Positions 28,761 through 41,499 of a DNA stretch of 64,000 nt are shown here, piece by piece. The notes under the pieces are model-generated. The model had not been told where the DNA came from, did no database searches, and worked only from the letters and a program-made list of their open reading frames with translations. The translations under genes and the position numbers were made by a program. The number at the start of each line of letters is the position of its first letter. Within the stretch, counting starts at the first letter, position 1. The stretch lies in NCBI RefSeq assembly GCF_018614095.1, contig NZ_JAGGOY010000051.1, positions 1 through 64,000 on the forward strand, read 5' to 3'. The stretch is from Streptomyces sp. ISL-87 (lineage in GTDB: Bacteria; Actinomycetota; Actinomycetes; Streptomycetales; Streptomycetaceae).

Positions 28761-29390
28761 ATGACCAAGGACCCCGCCGAAGCTCCCGCCGCCCCCGCCC
28801 GCCGCGCCCCCGCCGGGGCCGCCGTCCTGCGGGAGGACGTGACCGAGGCGATCCGCTCGGCGGTGCTGGAGGAACTGGCCGCCGTAGGGTTCTCCCGGAT
28901 GTCGATCGAGGGCATCGCGCGGCGGGCGGGGGTGGGCAAGACGGCCGTGTACCGGCGCTGGAAGTCGAAGCTGCACCTCGTGCTGGACCTGGTGGGGGCG
29001 TTTGCGGTCGACGGGCTGCCGGTGCCGGCGACGGGGTCCCTGTACGGGGACGTACGGGCGCTGCTGGAAGTGATGTCACACGTGCTGCGTCACCCGGTGG
29101 CCTCCGCGGTGATCCCGGACCTGCTGGTGGAGGCGGCGCGGAATCCGGAGATCGCGGACGCGGTCCGGGGGGCGCTGCTGGAGGGGGAGCGGAGGATGGC
29201 GGAGGGGATCGTCTCCGACGCCGTCTCGCGGGGCGAGCTGCCGGTGGGGGTGGACGCGGCGAGAACGCTCGATCTGGCGATCGGGCCGTTGTACTGGCGG
29301 CAGGTGGTGGTGCGGGAGGCCGTGTCGCCGGACTATCTGGACGGCCTGGCCCGCTCGGTGGTGGCGGGTCTGACGGCCGCGTCCGGCTGA
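28761..29390 (+). CDS. TetR family transcriptional regulator
   Basis: The 209-residue protein has an N-terminal TetR helix-turn-helix (about 24-75; MSIEGIARRAGVGKTAVYRRW) and a C-terminal ligand-binding and dimerisation domain. The first 20 residues are Pro/Ala-rich. It is divergent from the glycopolymer exporter genes, and repeated inverted sequences lie between them, so it most likely represses that exporter and itself; the ligand is unknown. A longer GTG start at 28740 would add seven residues and overlap the -10 element, so ATG at 28761 is preferred. Confidence 0.9.
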   Translation: MTKDPAEAPAAPARRAPAGAAVLREDVTEAIRSAVLEELAAVGFSRMSIEGIARRAGVGKTAVYRRWKSKLHLVLDLVGAFAVDGLPVPATGSLYGDVRALLEVMSHVLRHPVASAVIPDLLVEAARNPEIADAVRGALLEGERRMAEGIVSDAVSRGELPVGVDAARTLDLAIGPLYWRQVVVREAVSPDYLDGLARSVVAGLTAASG

Positions 29391-29408
29391 CCGTCGCCGA
29401 CGCCGCCA

Positions 29409-29430
29409 GCGCCTCAAACGCGGCGGGGCT
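29409..29430. repeat. Partial copy of the dispersed CTCAAACGCCGGCG repeat
   Basis: GCGCCTCAAACGCGGCGGGG closely resembles the arm of the element at 60480-60608. It lies between the convergent TetR and glycosyltransferase genes. Confidence 0.55.
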
Positions 29431-29441
29431 ATGGACAGCCC

Positions 29442-31715
29442 TTACGGCCACAGGCTCGGCGTGAGAGGCGCCAAGGTGGGTTCCGGGGTCAGGGGCGAGG
29501 CCGCGGGGGTGGGGCGGCGGTGTTCCGGTGGGGTGATGGCCGGGACGGGGGCCGGCTGGCCCAGGAAGACGCGGCGGACTACGCGTTCCGCCGCGTGGCC
29601 GTCGTCGTACGAGCAGAAGCGCGACCGGAACGCCGCGCGGAGCTGCGCCGAGCGGGAGCCCTGCCAGTGGCCCGTGGCGAAGATGTCCACCAGTTCGTCC
29701 TCGGTCCGGGCGATCGCACCCGGCGGGCAGGCCCGCAGGTCGAAGTACGTGCCGCGGGCCGCCTCGTACGCCTCCCAGTCGTCGGCGTGGATCACGATCG
29801 GCCGGTCCAGCGAGGCGTAGTCGAACATCAGGGACGAGTAGTCCGTCACCAGTGCGTCTGAGGCCAGGCAGAGTTCCTCCACCGAGGGGTGGGCGGACAC
29901 GTCGATCAGCCGGGGGTGCGGCTGCCCCGACGGGCCCGGGGCGTCCGCGTAGGTGAGGTGGGTGCGGGTCAGGATCGTGAAGCGGGGGCCCAGGTCGCGC
30001 AGGACCCGTTCGAAGTCCAGGTGTTCAGGCCGGCTGCGCCGGTAGTCGCGGTGCGTGGGCGCGTACAGGATCGCCGTCGAGCCCGGCGGGATGCCGAGGC
30101 GCTCGCGCAGTTCGACCACGTCCGCCCGGGTGGCGGAGTGGAAGACGTCGTTGCGGGGGTAGCCGTACTCCAGGGTCGTGTACGTGGAGGGGATGGCCTT
30201 TTCCCAGACCAGCGTCGAGTGGCGGTTCGAGGACAGCAGGTAGTCCCACTGGTCGGCGCCGCGCAGCAGGCCCGCGAAGTCCGTCGTCGGGGTGGCCGCC
30301 GGCCGGTCCTGGAGGTCCAGGCCGACCCGCTTGAGCGGGGTGCCGTGCTGGGTCTGGACCAGGATCTGGCCGGGGCGCTTGACCAGGGTGCGGTCGAAGT
30401 TGACGTTCGTGGTGAGGTACGTGGCCCGGGCCAGGGCCGTCCAGTAGGCGAGGGAGCCAGGGCGGAGCATCGCCGTCTGCGGCGGGAGCGTCGCCGCGTG
30501 CCGCGGGTCGCAGATCCAGGCCGTCCGCATCCGGGGTGCCAGCTCCCGCAACTTGGCCTCGATCGCCGCCGGGTTGCAGGCGTAGCCGCCGTGCCAGTAC
30601 GCGGAGAACACCGCCAGCTCGGGGCGCAGCGGGAGGAGGCGCTGGACGCGGTAGTGCAGGCGGAGTGCCGTTTCGCGCAGGCCCCGCCACGCGGTCCGCG
30701 CGCCACGCCCCGCCGACAGAGCGGCCGCGCGCAGGACGGACAGGGCGCGGTAGGTGCGACGCACACCGAGCCGCATCAGCGTGTGGCGGACGCGGTCGGT
30801 GCGGGAGGGGGACAGCGGCACGGGCAGGGGACGCGCGCCCGCCGCCCGGTAGCGCCGCAGCAGGGCGGAGGCGCGGCGGAAGAACTCCGCCCGGCTCGCG
30901 CGCGGGAGGCGGCGCGGGTCGGCGTACACGGCACAGAGGTGCTCGGCCATCCGCCGGTGCACCGCCGGGCGCCAGCGTTCCAGCTCGGGGCGGGCGGCGA
31001 GGTAGCCGAAGACCCGGTCGTACTGGTCGAAGATGTCGAGGTGGCGGCGGCTGGAGGTGGTCAGGAACGAGCCGGTGCGGCGCTGGCGGTAGTGGACGCA
31101 GACCCGGTCGAGGACGGCCACGGACTCGGCGGCGAGCAGCGCCGGGTAGGTCCAGGGGGTGTCCTCGTAGAAGCCGGGCGGGAATTCGAGGCCCTCGCGC
31201 TCCACGTACTCACGGCGGTACGTCTTGTTCCACACCACCATCAGCATGCCGAGCAGCGCCGGGCGGTCGGCGAGCCGGAAGCTGGCCGGGCCGTCCTCGC
31301 GGAGCCGGTGCGAGAGGCTGTTGCGGACCACCTCTCCCGTCCAGAAGGTGCGCGCGTAGTCGTAGACCAGGACGTCCGGGGAGCCGGTGTCCTTGAGCCG
31401 GTCGGTGATGGCCTGGAGCGCGCCGGGAGCGAGGGTGTCGTCGCCGTCCAGGAAGACCAGGTAGTCGCCGGTGGCCCGGGCCAGCCCCGCGTTGCGGGCC
31501 GGGCCCAGGCCCAGGTTGTGCGCCAGGTGCACGGCGGTGACCCGGGGATCCCGGGCCGCGTAGTCGTCCATGATCGAACCGCAGGCGTCCGGGGAGGCGT
31601 CGTCGACCGCGATCAGTTCCAGATCCGGGTACGACTGGGACAGGACGGAGTCCAGACTCTCCTGGAGGTACGCCTGAACCTTGTACGCGGGCACGATGAC
31701 GCTGAACCGGGGCAC
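29442..31715 (-). CDS. Bifunctional GT2 glycosyltransferase and CDP-glycerol glycerophosphotransferase-like (TagF) protein
   Basis: The 757-residue protein joins two domains. An N-terminal GT-A family 2 domain (about 3-230) starts FSVIVPAYKVQAYL and carries the metal-binding acidic motif FLDGDD (88-93). A C-terminal TagF-like polymerase domain covers about 400-745, with TQHGTPLKRVGLDLQ, DVFHSATRADVV and VTDYSSLMFDYASLDRPI. Such fusions build poly(glycerol or polyol phosphate) wall polymers from CDP-activated precursors. GTG at 31715 begins directly at the GT2 fold; an ATG at 31742 would add nine residues. No precursor synthase is in the window. The exporter pair on the same strand is a likely partner. 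Confidence 0.9.
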   Translation of the reverse strand: MPRFSVIVPAYKVQAYLQESLDSVLSQSYPDLELIAVDDASPDACGSIMDDYAARDPRVTAVHLAHNLGLGPARNAGLARATGDYLVFLDGDDTLAPGALQAITDRLKDTGSPDVLVYDYARTFWTGEVVRNSLSHRLREDGPASFRLADRPALLGMLMVVWNKTYRREYVEREGLEFPPGFYEDTPWTYPALLAAESVAVLDRVCVHYRQRRTGSFLTTSSRRHLDIFDQYDRVFGYLAARPELERWRPAVHRRMAEHLCAVYADPRRLPRASRAEFFRRASALLRRYRAAGARPLPVPLSPSRTDRVRHTLMRLGVRRTYRALSVLRAAALSAGRGARTAWRGLRETALRLHYRVQRLLPLRPELAVFSAYWHGGYACNPAAIEAKLRELAPRMRTAWICDPRHAATLPPQTAMLRPGSLAYWTALARATYLTTNVNFDRTLVKRPGQILVQTQHGTPLKRVGLDLQDRPAATPTTDFAGLLRGADQWDYLLSSNRHSTLVWEKAIPSTYTTLEYGYPRNDVFHSATRADVVELRERLGIPPGSTAILYAPTHRDYRRSRPEHLDFERVLRDLGPRFTILTRTHLTYADAPGPSGQPHPRLIDVSAHPSVEELCLASDALVTDYSSLMFDYASLDRPIVIHADDWEAYEAARGTYFDLRACPPGAIARTEDELVDIFATGHWQGSRSAQLRAAFRSRFCSYDDGHAAERVVRRVFLGQPAPVPAITPPEHRRPTPAASPLTPEPTLAPLTPSLWP

Positions 31716-31835
31716 GGCACATCCAGGGGTCGGCGCGGGCATATTGCCCAGGAACCCTTGGCGTGGTGATCGGGTTACGCAGAGTGTGGCATTCGAGTTA
31801 CTCAGCGTCAACGTCCCACGTCAACCCTGGTACGT

Positions 31836-32750
31836 CTACTTGACCGCTCCCGCCATCACCCCCGAGACGAACTGCCGCTGGAAGGCGAAGAAGACGACGA
31901 GCGGGACCACCATCGACAGGAACGCCCCGGGCGCCAGCACGTCGATGTTGTTCCCGAACTGCCGGACCTGCTGCTGGAGCGCCACCGTGATCGGCGGGTG
32001 GGACGAGTCCGCGAAGACCAGCGCCACCAGCATGTCGTTCCACACCCACAGGAACTGGAAGATGCCGAGCGAGGCGATCGCCGGACCGCCGAGCGGCAGC
32101 ACCACCCGGGCGAACAGCCGCAGTTCACCCGCCCCGTCGAGGCGGGCCGCCTCCAGCAGCTCGCGCGGTATCTCCGCGAAGAAGTTCCGCAGCAGGAACA
32201 CCGCGAAGGGCAGTCCGAAGGCGGTGTGGAAGAGAACCACCCCGGCCGTCGTCTCGAACAGGCCCAATGTGCCGAAGAGTTCGGACACCGGAATCAGGGC
32301 GACCTGCACGGGAACCACGAGCAGCCCCACGACGATCAGGAACAGCCAGTCCCGGCCCGGGAACTCCAGCCAGGCGAAGGCGTATCCGGCGAACGCGCCC
32401 AGGACGACCACGAGCAGGGTCGCCGGGACGGTGATGGCCACCGTGCTGAGCAGCGAACCCGTGATGGTGTCGTTCTCCAGCAGCCGCTCGTAGTTGCCGG
32501 CCGTCAGCCGGGAGGGCGCCGTCAACACCTCCCACCAGCCGCCCTTGTTCAGGTCGGCGGGGGAGAGGAACGAGGAGATCAGCAGCCCGAGCGTGGGCAG
32601 CAGCCAGAACAGGCCCGCGAGGACCAGGAAGACGCGCAGCGCCCCGCCGGCCGCGCGGGAGGCGATCGCTTGCACGGCGCTGGACCTGGACCTGGACCTG
32701 CTGCTGGGCATGGTGCCGGACATGCAGTTGGTGCTGTGCGCTGCGCTCAT
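31836..32750 (-). CDS. Carbohydrate ABC transporter permease (MalG-type)
   Basis: The 304-residue protein is the second inner-membrane subunit of a sugar importer. It has six membrane segments; the ABC-interaction loop is at ELLEAARLDGAGELRLFARVV-like sequence near residue 205, matching the EAAxxDGA pattern. The N-terminus before the first helix (residues 1-35) has a Ser/Arg repeat. ATG at 32750 overlaps the first permease stop by four bases (ATGA). No ATP-binding subunit follows, so the shared ATPase MsiK, which serves many Streptomyces sugar importers, is the likely energiser. Confidence 0.92.
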   Translation of the reverse strand: MSAAHSTNCMSGTMPSSRSRSRSSAVQAIASRAAGGALRVFLVLAGLFWLLPTLGLLISSFLSPADLNKGGWWEVLTAPSRLTAGNYERLLENDTITGSLLSTVAITVPATLLVVVLGAFAGYAFAWLEFPGRDWLFLIVVGLLVVPVQVALIPVSELFGTLGLFETTAGVVLFHTAFGLPFAVFLLRNFFAEIPRELLEAARLDGAGELRLFARVVLPLGGPAIASLGIFQFLWVWNDMLVALVFADSSHPPITVALQQQVRQFGNNIDVLAPGAFLSMVVPLVVFFAFQRQFVSGVMAGAVK

Positions 32751-34099
32751 CGGCGGGCCTCCCGGCGCATGCGGCGGATGTTGTAGAGCATGACCGGGAC
32801 CACGAGCACCAGCAGCAGCACCGCGATGGCGCTGCCCAGCCCCGGATCGGCGTCCGTGCCGAAGGAGGTGCGGTACAGCTGGAGCGCGAGCACGTTCGCG
32901 TCGTCCTGCACCGCGCCCGGCGCGATCACGAAGACCAGGTCGAAGATCTTCATGACGTTGATGACGAGGGTGACGAGGACCACCGCCAGCACGGGCGCCA
33001 GCAGCGGCACGGTGATCCGCCGGAACACCTGCCACTCGTTCGCCCCGTCCACCCGGGCCGCCTCCAGCAGCTCCCGCGGTACGGCGGCCAGCCCGGCCCC
33101 GATCAGCACCATCGCGAACCCGGCCCACATCCACACGTACGCCCCGATGACCGCCGGGGTGACGAGCGCCGGGCCGAGCCACTCCACCCCCGCGTAAGCC
33201 TCCCGGAAGTTCGAGGCGGGCAGCCGCAGCAGCGCCCCGTCGGCCTTCGCGGACAGGGTGAAGGTGCCGTCGGCGCGAGCCGTCGCCGAGTCGACCACCT
33301 TGCCGTCCTTGACCGCCTCGATCCGCATCCCGGAGAACGCGGACTCGGTGGGGTCGACCGTGTTCGTACGGCCGCCCCCGCCCCGGGTGAAGTCCTGCCA
33401 GGCCGTGCCGGTGACCTTGCCCGGCTCGGGGTCCGCGGCCTTCGCCGTACGGGTCCCCTCGGGCAGCGCCTCCGGGGCGACGCCGACCAGCGGGAGCAGC
33501 GCCGGTACGCCGGCCCGTACGGGATCACGGGTCACGAAGGCGCCCCCCGCCGCCGGGACCAGCGGGGACTCCCGGCCGGGCCGGGCCTTCGGGAAGGCCG
33601 AGGACTCCGCGAACGTGTCGTGCACCCCGACCCAGACCGCGTTGGCCACACCCCGGTCGGCGTCGTGGTCGTAGACCAGCCGGAAGATGATGCCCGCCGC
33701 CAGCATCGAGATCGCCATCGGCATGAAGACGAGGATCTTGAACGCCGTTCCCCAGCGCACCCGCTCGGTGAGCACCGCGAAGATCAGGCCGAGGACGGTG
33801 GCCGTGGTGGGCGCCAGCACCACCCACAGCGCCGTGTTCTTCAAGGCGGTGCGGATGGTGTCGTTGTGGACGATTTCCCGGTAGTTGCCGCCGCCCACGA
33901 AGGTGTCGCCGGAGCGGTCGAAGAAACTGCGGTAGACCGAGTAGCCGATCGGATGCACGACGAGCGCCCCGAGCAGCACGAGGGCCGGGAGGAGGAACGC
34001 CGCCGCGACCAGGCGGCGGCGCCGGGCCTCGGCGGACCTTCCGGCTCCGGCGGCGGCGGTGACGGTGGCGCGCGCGTGGTGCGGGGCCTTCGCCGTCAC
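32747..34099 (-). CDS. Carbohydrate ABC transporter permease (MalF-type) with a large extracytoplasmic insert
   Basis: The 450-residue permease has the usual membrane segments at about 30-50, 85-110, 122-142, 315-335 and beyond, and the ELLEAARVDGANEW coupling loop. Between the third and fourth segments lies an insert of about 160 residues (145-305) predicted outside the membrane. It is Pro/Gly-rich first; then a stretch with DGKVVDSATARADGTFTL looks like a small beta-sandwich of the carboxypeptidase-regulatory type. This makes the protein about 150 residues longer than common sugar permeases. GTG at 34099 lies 4 bases after the binding-protein stop. It belongs to the binding protein, permease, permease operon. 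Confidence 0.9.
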   Translation of the reverse strand: MTAKAPHHARATVTAAAGAGRSAEARRRRLVAAAFLLPALVLLGALVVHPIGYSVYRSFFDRSGDTFVGGGNYREIVHNDTIRTALKNTALWVVLAPTTATVLGLIFAVLTERVRWGTAFKILVFMPMAISMLAAGIIFRLVYDHDADRGVANAVWVGVHDTFAESSAFPKARPGRESPLVPAAGGAFVTRDPVRAGVPALLPLVGVAPEALPEGTRTAKAADPEPGKVTGTAWQDFTRGGGGRTNTVDPTESAFSGMRIEAVKDGKVVDSATARADGTFTLSAKADGALLRLPASNFREAYAGVEWLGPALVTPAVIGAYVWMWAGFAMVLIGAGLAAVPRELLEAARVDGANEWQVFRRITVPLLAPVLAVVLVTLVINVMKIFDLVFVIAPGAVQDDANVLALQLYRTSFGTDADPGLGSAIAVLLLVLVVPVMLYNIRRMRREARR

Positions 34100-34103
34100 G
34101 GGA

Positions 34104-35507
34104 TCAGCCCCCGTACGCCTTGGCCGCGTCCGCCTCCAGTTTCGCCTGGGCGCCCGCCACGTCCGAGGGGTTCGCCAGGAAGTCCTGGAGCGCCTTCCAT
34201 TCGCCGGCGCCCGGGGTTCCGCCGAACGCGGCGGGGGCCTGGTCCGACATGTCGAAGCGGAAGTCGTCGCCCGCCGCGATCAGCGCCTTGGCGATGTCAC
34301 GCTGGATGTCGTTCGGGTAGGCCTTCGGGTCGACCGCCTTGTTCGGGGAGACGAAACCGCCCTCGTGGGCCTGGATCTCCGCCGCGTCCGGCGAGGCCAG
34401 GAAGGTCAGCAGCGCCTGCGCGCCCTTCGACGGCTTCAGTGCTACCGCCACGTCACCGCCCGACACGACGGGAGCCTTGCCGCCGACCGCCGGGAAGGGG
34501 AACACCAGGGCGTCCTTGCCCACCTTCGCCTCGGTCTGCGTGATGTTCACGGCTACGAAGTCGCCCTCGAAGACCATCGCGGCCGCCGGCCGGTCGCCGC
34601 CGGTGAAGGTCTGCGTCACCGACTTCGGGAACTCGGTCGCCAGGGCCCCGCTCTGCCCGCCGGCGAGGAAGTCCTTGCGGCCGAACAGCTCGCCGAGCGT
34701 GGTCAGCGCCTGCTTGACGCTGTCGTCCGTCCACTTGATCTTGTGCTTGGCCAGCTGGTCGTACTTCTCCGGGCCCGCCTGCGAGAGGTAGACGTTCTCG
34801 AACCAGTCGGTGAGGGTCCAGCCGTCCGCGCCGGCCACCGAGACGGCCGGGGTGCCGGAGGCGGACAGGGTGTCGGCCGCCGTCAGCAGGTCCTTCCAGG
34901 TCTTCGGCGGCTGCACGCCCGCCGCCTCGAAGGCCTTCGCGTTGTACCAGATCAGCGACTTGTTGGCGGCCTTGTAGTAGACGCCGTACTGGGTGCCGTC
35001 GACCGCGCCCAGCGCCTTCCAGCCGTTCGAGTAGTTCTTGTCGAGCTGGGCCTTCGCCTCCGGGCCCACCGGCTGCGCCCATTTGTTCTGCACCGCCGAG
35101 ACCAGCGCGCCGACCTGCGGGAGCAGCGCCACGTCCGGCGGCTGACCGCCCGCGATCTTCGTGCCGAGGAAGGTGACGATCGGGTCCTGGGCCGGGACGA
35201 AGGTGACGGTGGCGCCCGTCCGCTTCTCGAACTCCTTCAGGACCTTGGTGAAGTTCTCCTGCTCAGGGCCCGTCCAGACCGCCGCTACCGACAGCTTCTC
35301 GCCGGACAGCCGCGGTAACTCGACGCGCTGGCCCGTGGGGGCCGCCCCTCCCTGGGGCGGGTCCTCCTGCTTGCCGCCGTCCCCGCCGCCGCACGCCGTC
35401 AGCGCGAGTGCGCCCGCGGCGGCGAGGGCCGCACAGGAGTAGCCGCCTCCACGGCTCTTCACGCGGCTACGGCTCTTCGTGCGGCTCGTTCCCTGCTGCC
35501 TGCGCAT
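34104..35507 (-). CDS. Sugar ABC transporter solute-binding lipoprotein
   Basis: The 467-residue protein is a family 1 extracytoplasmic binding protein. After a basic leader (residues 2-18) a signal peptide ends in ALTAC with lipid-anchored Cys39. The ligand-binding fold begins near residue 65 (LSVAAVWTGPEQENFTKVL) and includes WYNAKAFEAAGVQPPKTW, which is typical of maltose- and glucoside-binding proteins. The sugar is unknown. Codon 64 is TTA (35316-35318 on the other strand), which requires the bldA leucyl-tRNA; import may therefore be restricted to later growth. The ATG at 35507 is chosen because GGGGG lies upstream and a basic signal peptide follows. Confidence 0.92.
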   Translation of the reverse strand: MRRQQGTSRTKSRSRVKSRGGGYSCAALAAAGALALTACGGGDGGKQEDPPQGGAAPTGQRVELPRLSGEKLSVAAVWTGPEQENFTKVLKEFEKRTGATVTFVPAQDPIVTFLGTKIAGGQPPDVALLPQVGALVSAVQNKWAQPVGPEAKAQLDKNYSNGWKALGAVDGTQYGVYYKAANKSLIWYNAKAFEAAGVQPPKTWKDLLTAADTLSASGTPAVSVAGADGWTLTDWFENVYLSQAGPEKYDQLAKHKIKWTDDSVKQALTTLGELFGRKDFLAGGQSGALATEFPKSVTQTFTGGDRPAAAMVFEGDFVAVNITQTEAKVGKDALVFPFPAVGGKAPVVSGGDVAVALKPSKGAQALLTFLASPDAAEIQAHEGGFVSPNKAVDPKAYPNDIQRDIAKALIAAGDDFRFDMSDQAPAAFGGTPGAGEWKALQDFLANPSDVAGAQAKLEADAAKAYGG

Positions 35508-35577
35508 GGCTGTGCCCCCGATGCCTGTCTGCTGCTCGTGGTGTGTCCCGTGCCACAAGGTCTACGCCGAGCCGGGC

Positions 35578-35611
35578 ACCCCCGCAATACCGCCTCCCGG
35601 CATACGGGGGT
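35578..35611 (-). terminator. Hairpin terminator after the FHA/FtsK gene
   Basis: On the minus strand ACCCCCG pairs with CGGGGGT, with an inner CCG/CGG pairing. The hairpin lies just after the FHA/FtsK stop and before the sugar-importer operon. The T-run is absent. Confidence 0.55.
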
Positions 35612-35625
35612 GGGCAGCGGCTTGA

Positions 35626-39129
<3,504 letters not shown>

Positions 39130-39594
39130 CGCCGTCAGCGGTCCCTTCTGCGCGGTGCGCGGTGCGTGCGCCGGCAGGGGAACGGCAGGGCATGGCTGCC
39201 CGATCACCCCCCACCCGGCACGGCGCGTCGTCCGGTCAGGTCTGCCGGAAGGAGGGGCTCCCGTCCCCGCCGTTCCGTACGGGTGCATCCTCGCACCTGT
39301 CGCCGACAACGCGCCCGGCACCTGCCGATAATTGATCTTGATCGGTCGCGGCCCGGTGCGCTCACCGAACAAATACGGACACCAAGCCGAGGGAACGGTG
39401 GAAAATGGCCTCGGCATACGCCGCAAACATCACTCTTCGTACATATGTACGGCAACCAACCCTCGGTGCCCGGCGTCTTCCCCAGGGACACCCCCTAGAG
39501 TGGGCCGGAAAATAGACCCGTCGGGACCGTCCGAACCACCACCGACGACGACCGACGACGAACGACAGACAACGACAGCAGGGGAGCGCGAGAC
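39130..39594. promoter_or_regulatory. Divergent promoter region of the FHA/FtsK and pkaA genes
   Basis: This 465-base gap holds CGTACATATGTACG (39438-39451), a perfect 14-bp palindrome, and TAGAGT (39496-39501), a good -10 for pkaA with a start near 39508. The last 60 bases before pkaA repeat CGACGAC/ACGACAG motifs. No gene is seen. Confidence 0.45.
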
Positions 39595-41340
39595 GTGCGG
39601 CCAGTCGGCAGCAAGTACCTGCTCGAGGAGCCGCTCGGCCGCGGCGCCACGGGCACTGTCTGGCGTGCCCGCCAGAGGGAGACCGCCGGCGCGGAGGCGG
39701 CCGTCGCCGGGCAGCCCGGCGAGACCGTGGCCATCAAGGTCCTGAAGGAGGAGCTGGCCCAGGACGCGGACATCGTCATGCGCTTCCTGCGCGAGCGCTC
39801 CGTCCTGCTGCGCCTGACCCACCCCAACATCGTGCGCACCCGCGACCTCGTCGTCGAGGGCGACCTCCTCGCGCTCGTCATGGACCTGATCGACGGCCCG
39901 GACCTGCACAAGTACATCCGGCAGAACGGCCCCTTCACGCCGGTCGCGGCGAGCCTGCTGACCGCCCAGATCGCGGACGCGCTCGCCGCCAGCCACGCCG
40001 ACGGCGTGGTCCACCGCGACCTGAAGCCCGCCAACGTGCTGCTCGACGAGCGCGGCGGCCAGATGAAGCCGATGCTCACCGACTTCGGCATCGCGCGCCT
40101 CGCCGACTCCCCGGGCCTGACCCGCACCCACGAGTTCGTGGGCACCCCGGCCTACGTCGCGCCCGAGTCCGCCGAAGGCCGCCCGCAGACCTCTGCCGTC
40201 GACATCTACGGCGCCGGCATCCTCCTCTACGAACTGGTCACCGGCCGCCCCCCGTTCGCCGGTGGCACCGCGCTCGAAGTGCTCCACCGCCACCTCAGCG
40301 AGGACCCGCAGCGGCCCTCCACCCTGCCCGAGCCGGTGTGGACCGTCATCGAGCGCTGCCTGCGCAAGGAGCCGGGCGAGCGCCCGAGCGCGGAGAGCCT
40401 GGCCCGCGGGCTGCGCGTGGTCGCCTCCGGCATCGGCGTGCACTCCTCGCCGGCCGAGGTGGAGGCCGCCCTCGGCGTCGGCGGGCTGCTCGCCCCCGAC
40501 CCCTCGCCGGCGCTGGTCCCCGAGACCCCGGGGGCGGCCGGCGCGACCCGGACGCCCGGCGGACACCAGGGCACCCCGATGGGTGCCTACGACCCGAACG
40601 CCATGACCAGCGTGATGCCGCCGGTCGGCGCCGCCGACGCCACCTCGGTGCTGCCCAGCACCGGAGCTCCGGCCGCGGACCCGACCTCGGTGATGCCCCC
40701 GGTGCAGCAGCCGGACCAGCCGCACCCGTGGCAGTCGCAGATGCAGGCGGCCCGGGACCGCAACGAGCAGACGCAGATCCAGTACCTCGACCCCAGCGAG
40801 GACCCCCTGCGCCGCCGCCCGCAGCGCCAGGCGCCCCCGCCGCCGCAGCAGCAGCCGTACCGCCAGGGCCCGCCGCCGCAGCAGTACCAGCAGCAGCCCC
40901 CGCAGTACCAGCAGCCGCCGCAGCAGCAGTACGCGCCGCCGCCTCCGCCGCCGCAGCACTACCAGCAACAGCAGCGCCAGCCTCAGCAGTACCAGCAGCC
41001 GCAGCAGCCCCAGCAGCCCCAGTACCGCCAGGCGCCCCCGCCGCAGCAGCAGCCCCCGCAAGGCCCGCCGCCGCAGCAGCGCGCCCCGCGGGAGCCCCTC
41101 GAGCCGCGCCGCCGCAGCGCCAACCCGGTGCGCATCCCGGGCCTGGGCTGCCTCAAGGGATGCCTGGTCATGATCCTGGTGTTCTTCGTGGCGGGCTGGC
41201 TGGTCTGGGAGCTGACCCCGCTCCAGGAATGGGTCGGCACCGGCAAGGGCTGGTGGGACCAGGTGTGGACGTGGGGCTCGGACGCCGTCGACTGGATCAG
41301 CACGGTCGGAGACTCCGCGGAGAGCATCTCCAACCCGTGA
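39595..41340 (+). CDS. pkaA: Membrane Ser/Thr protein kinase, PkaA-type
   Basis: The 581-residue protein has an N-terminal Hanks-type kinase domain (about 8-275): glycine loop GRGATG (15-20), ATP-anchoring Lys48, catalytic HRD (140-142), DFG (163-165) and APE (189-191). A long Gln/Pro/Tyr-rich region follows (about 405-505), then one transmembrane helix near 523-540 and a Trp-rich C-terminal tail. Placement beside a second kinase matches S. coelicolor pkaA-pkaB, from memory. It lacks PASTA repeats, so it is not the cell-wall PknB type. GTG at 39595 follows AGGGGAGCG. Divergent from the FHA/FtsK gene, a plausible substrate or reader. Confidence 0.9.
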   Translation: MRPVGSKYLLEEPLGRGATGTVWRARQRETAGAEAAVAGQPGETVAIKVLKEELAQDADIVMRFLRERSVLLRLTHPNIVRTRDLVVEGDLLALVMDLIDGPDLHKYIRQNGPFTPVAASLLTAQIADALAASHADGVVHRDLKPANVLLDERGGQMKPMLTDFGIARLADSPGLTRTHEFVGTPAYVAPESAEGRPQTSAVDIYGAGILLYELVTGRPPFAGGTALEVLHRHLSEDPQRPSTLPEPVWTVIERCLRKEPGERPSAESLARGLRVVASGIGVHSSPAEVEAALGVGGLLAPDPSPALVPETPGAAGATRTPGGHQGTPMGAYDPNAMTSVMPPVGAADATSVLPSTGAPAADPTSVMPPVQQPDQPHPWQSQMQAARDRNEQTQIQYLDPSEDPLRRRPQRQAPPPPQQQPYRQGPPPQQYQQQPPQYQQPPQQQYAPPPPPPQHYQQQQRQPQQYQQPQQPQQPQYRQAPPPQQQPPQGPPPQQRAPREPLEPRRRSANPVRIPGLGCLKGCLVMILVFFVAGWLVWELTPLQEWVGTGKGWWDQVWTWGSDAVDWISTVGDSAESISNP

Positions 41341-41377
41341 CCGCGCCCCTGTAGCGCTGAGTTCGTGGATTTGTCGA

Positions 41378-41407
41378 CTTCTGGGACGTGATTTCGCCCG
41401 CAGAAGT
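41378..41407. promoter_or_regulatory. Inverted repeat between the two kinase genes
   Basis: ACTTCTG (41378-41384) and CAGAAGT (41401-41407) are separated by 16 bases. It lies in the 159-base gap before pkaB and could be an operator or a weak terminator. TAGCTT at 41462-41467 may be a -10 for pkaB. Confidence 0.35.
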
Positions 41408-41499
41408 GAAGGTCGCCGCGAATCGTGCCCCCTGCTGGCCTCCAAGGCCCACGCGGCCGCGTAGCTTTGGTGCGTACGCCAGCCGCTGAGGGAGCAGTC

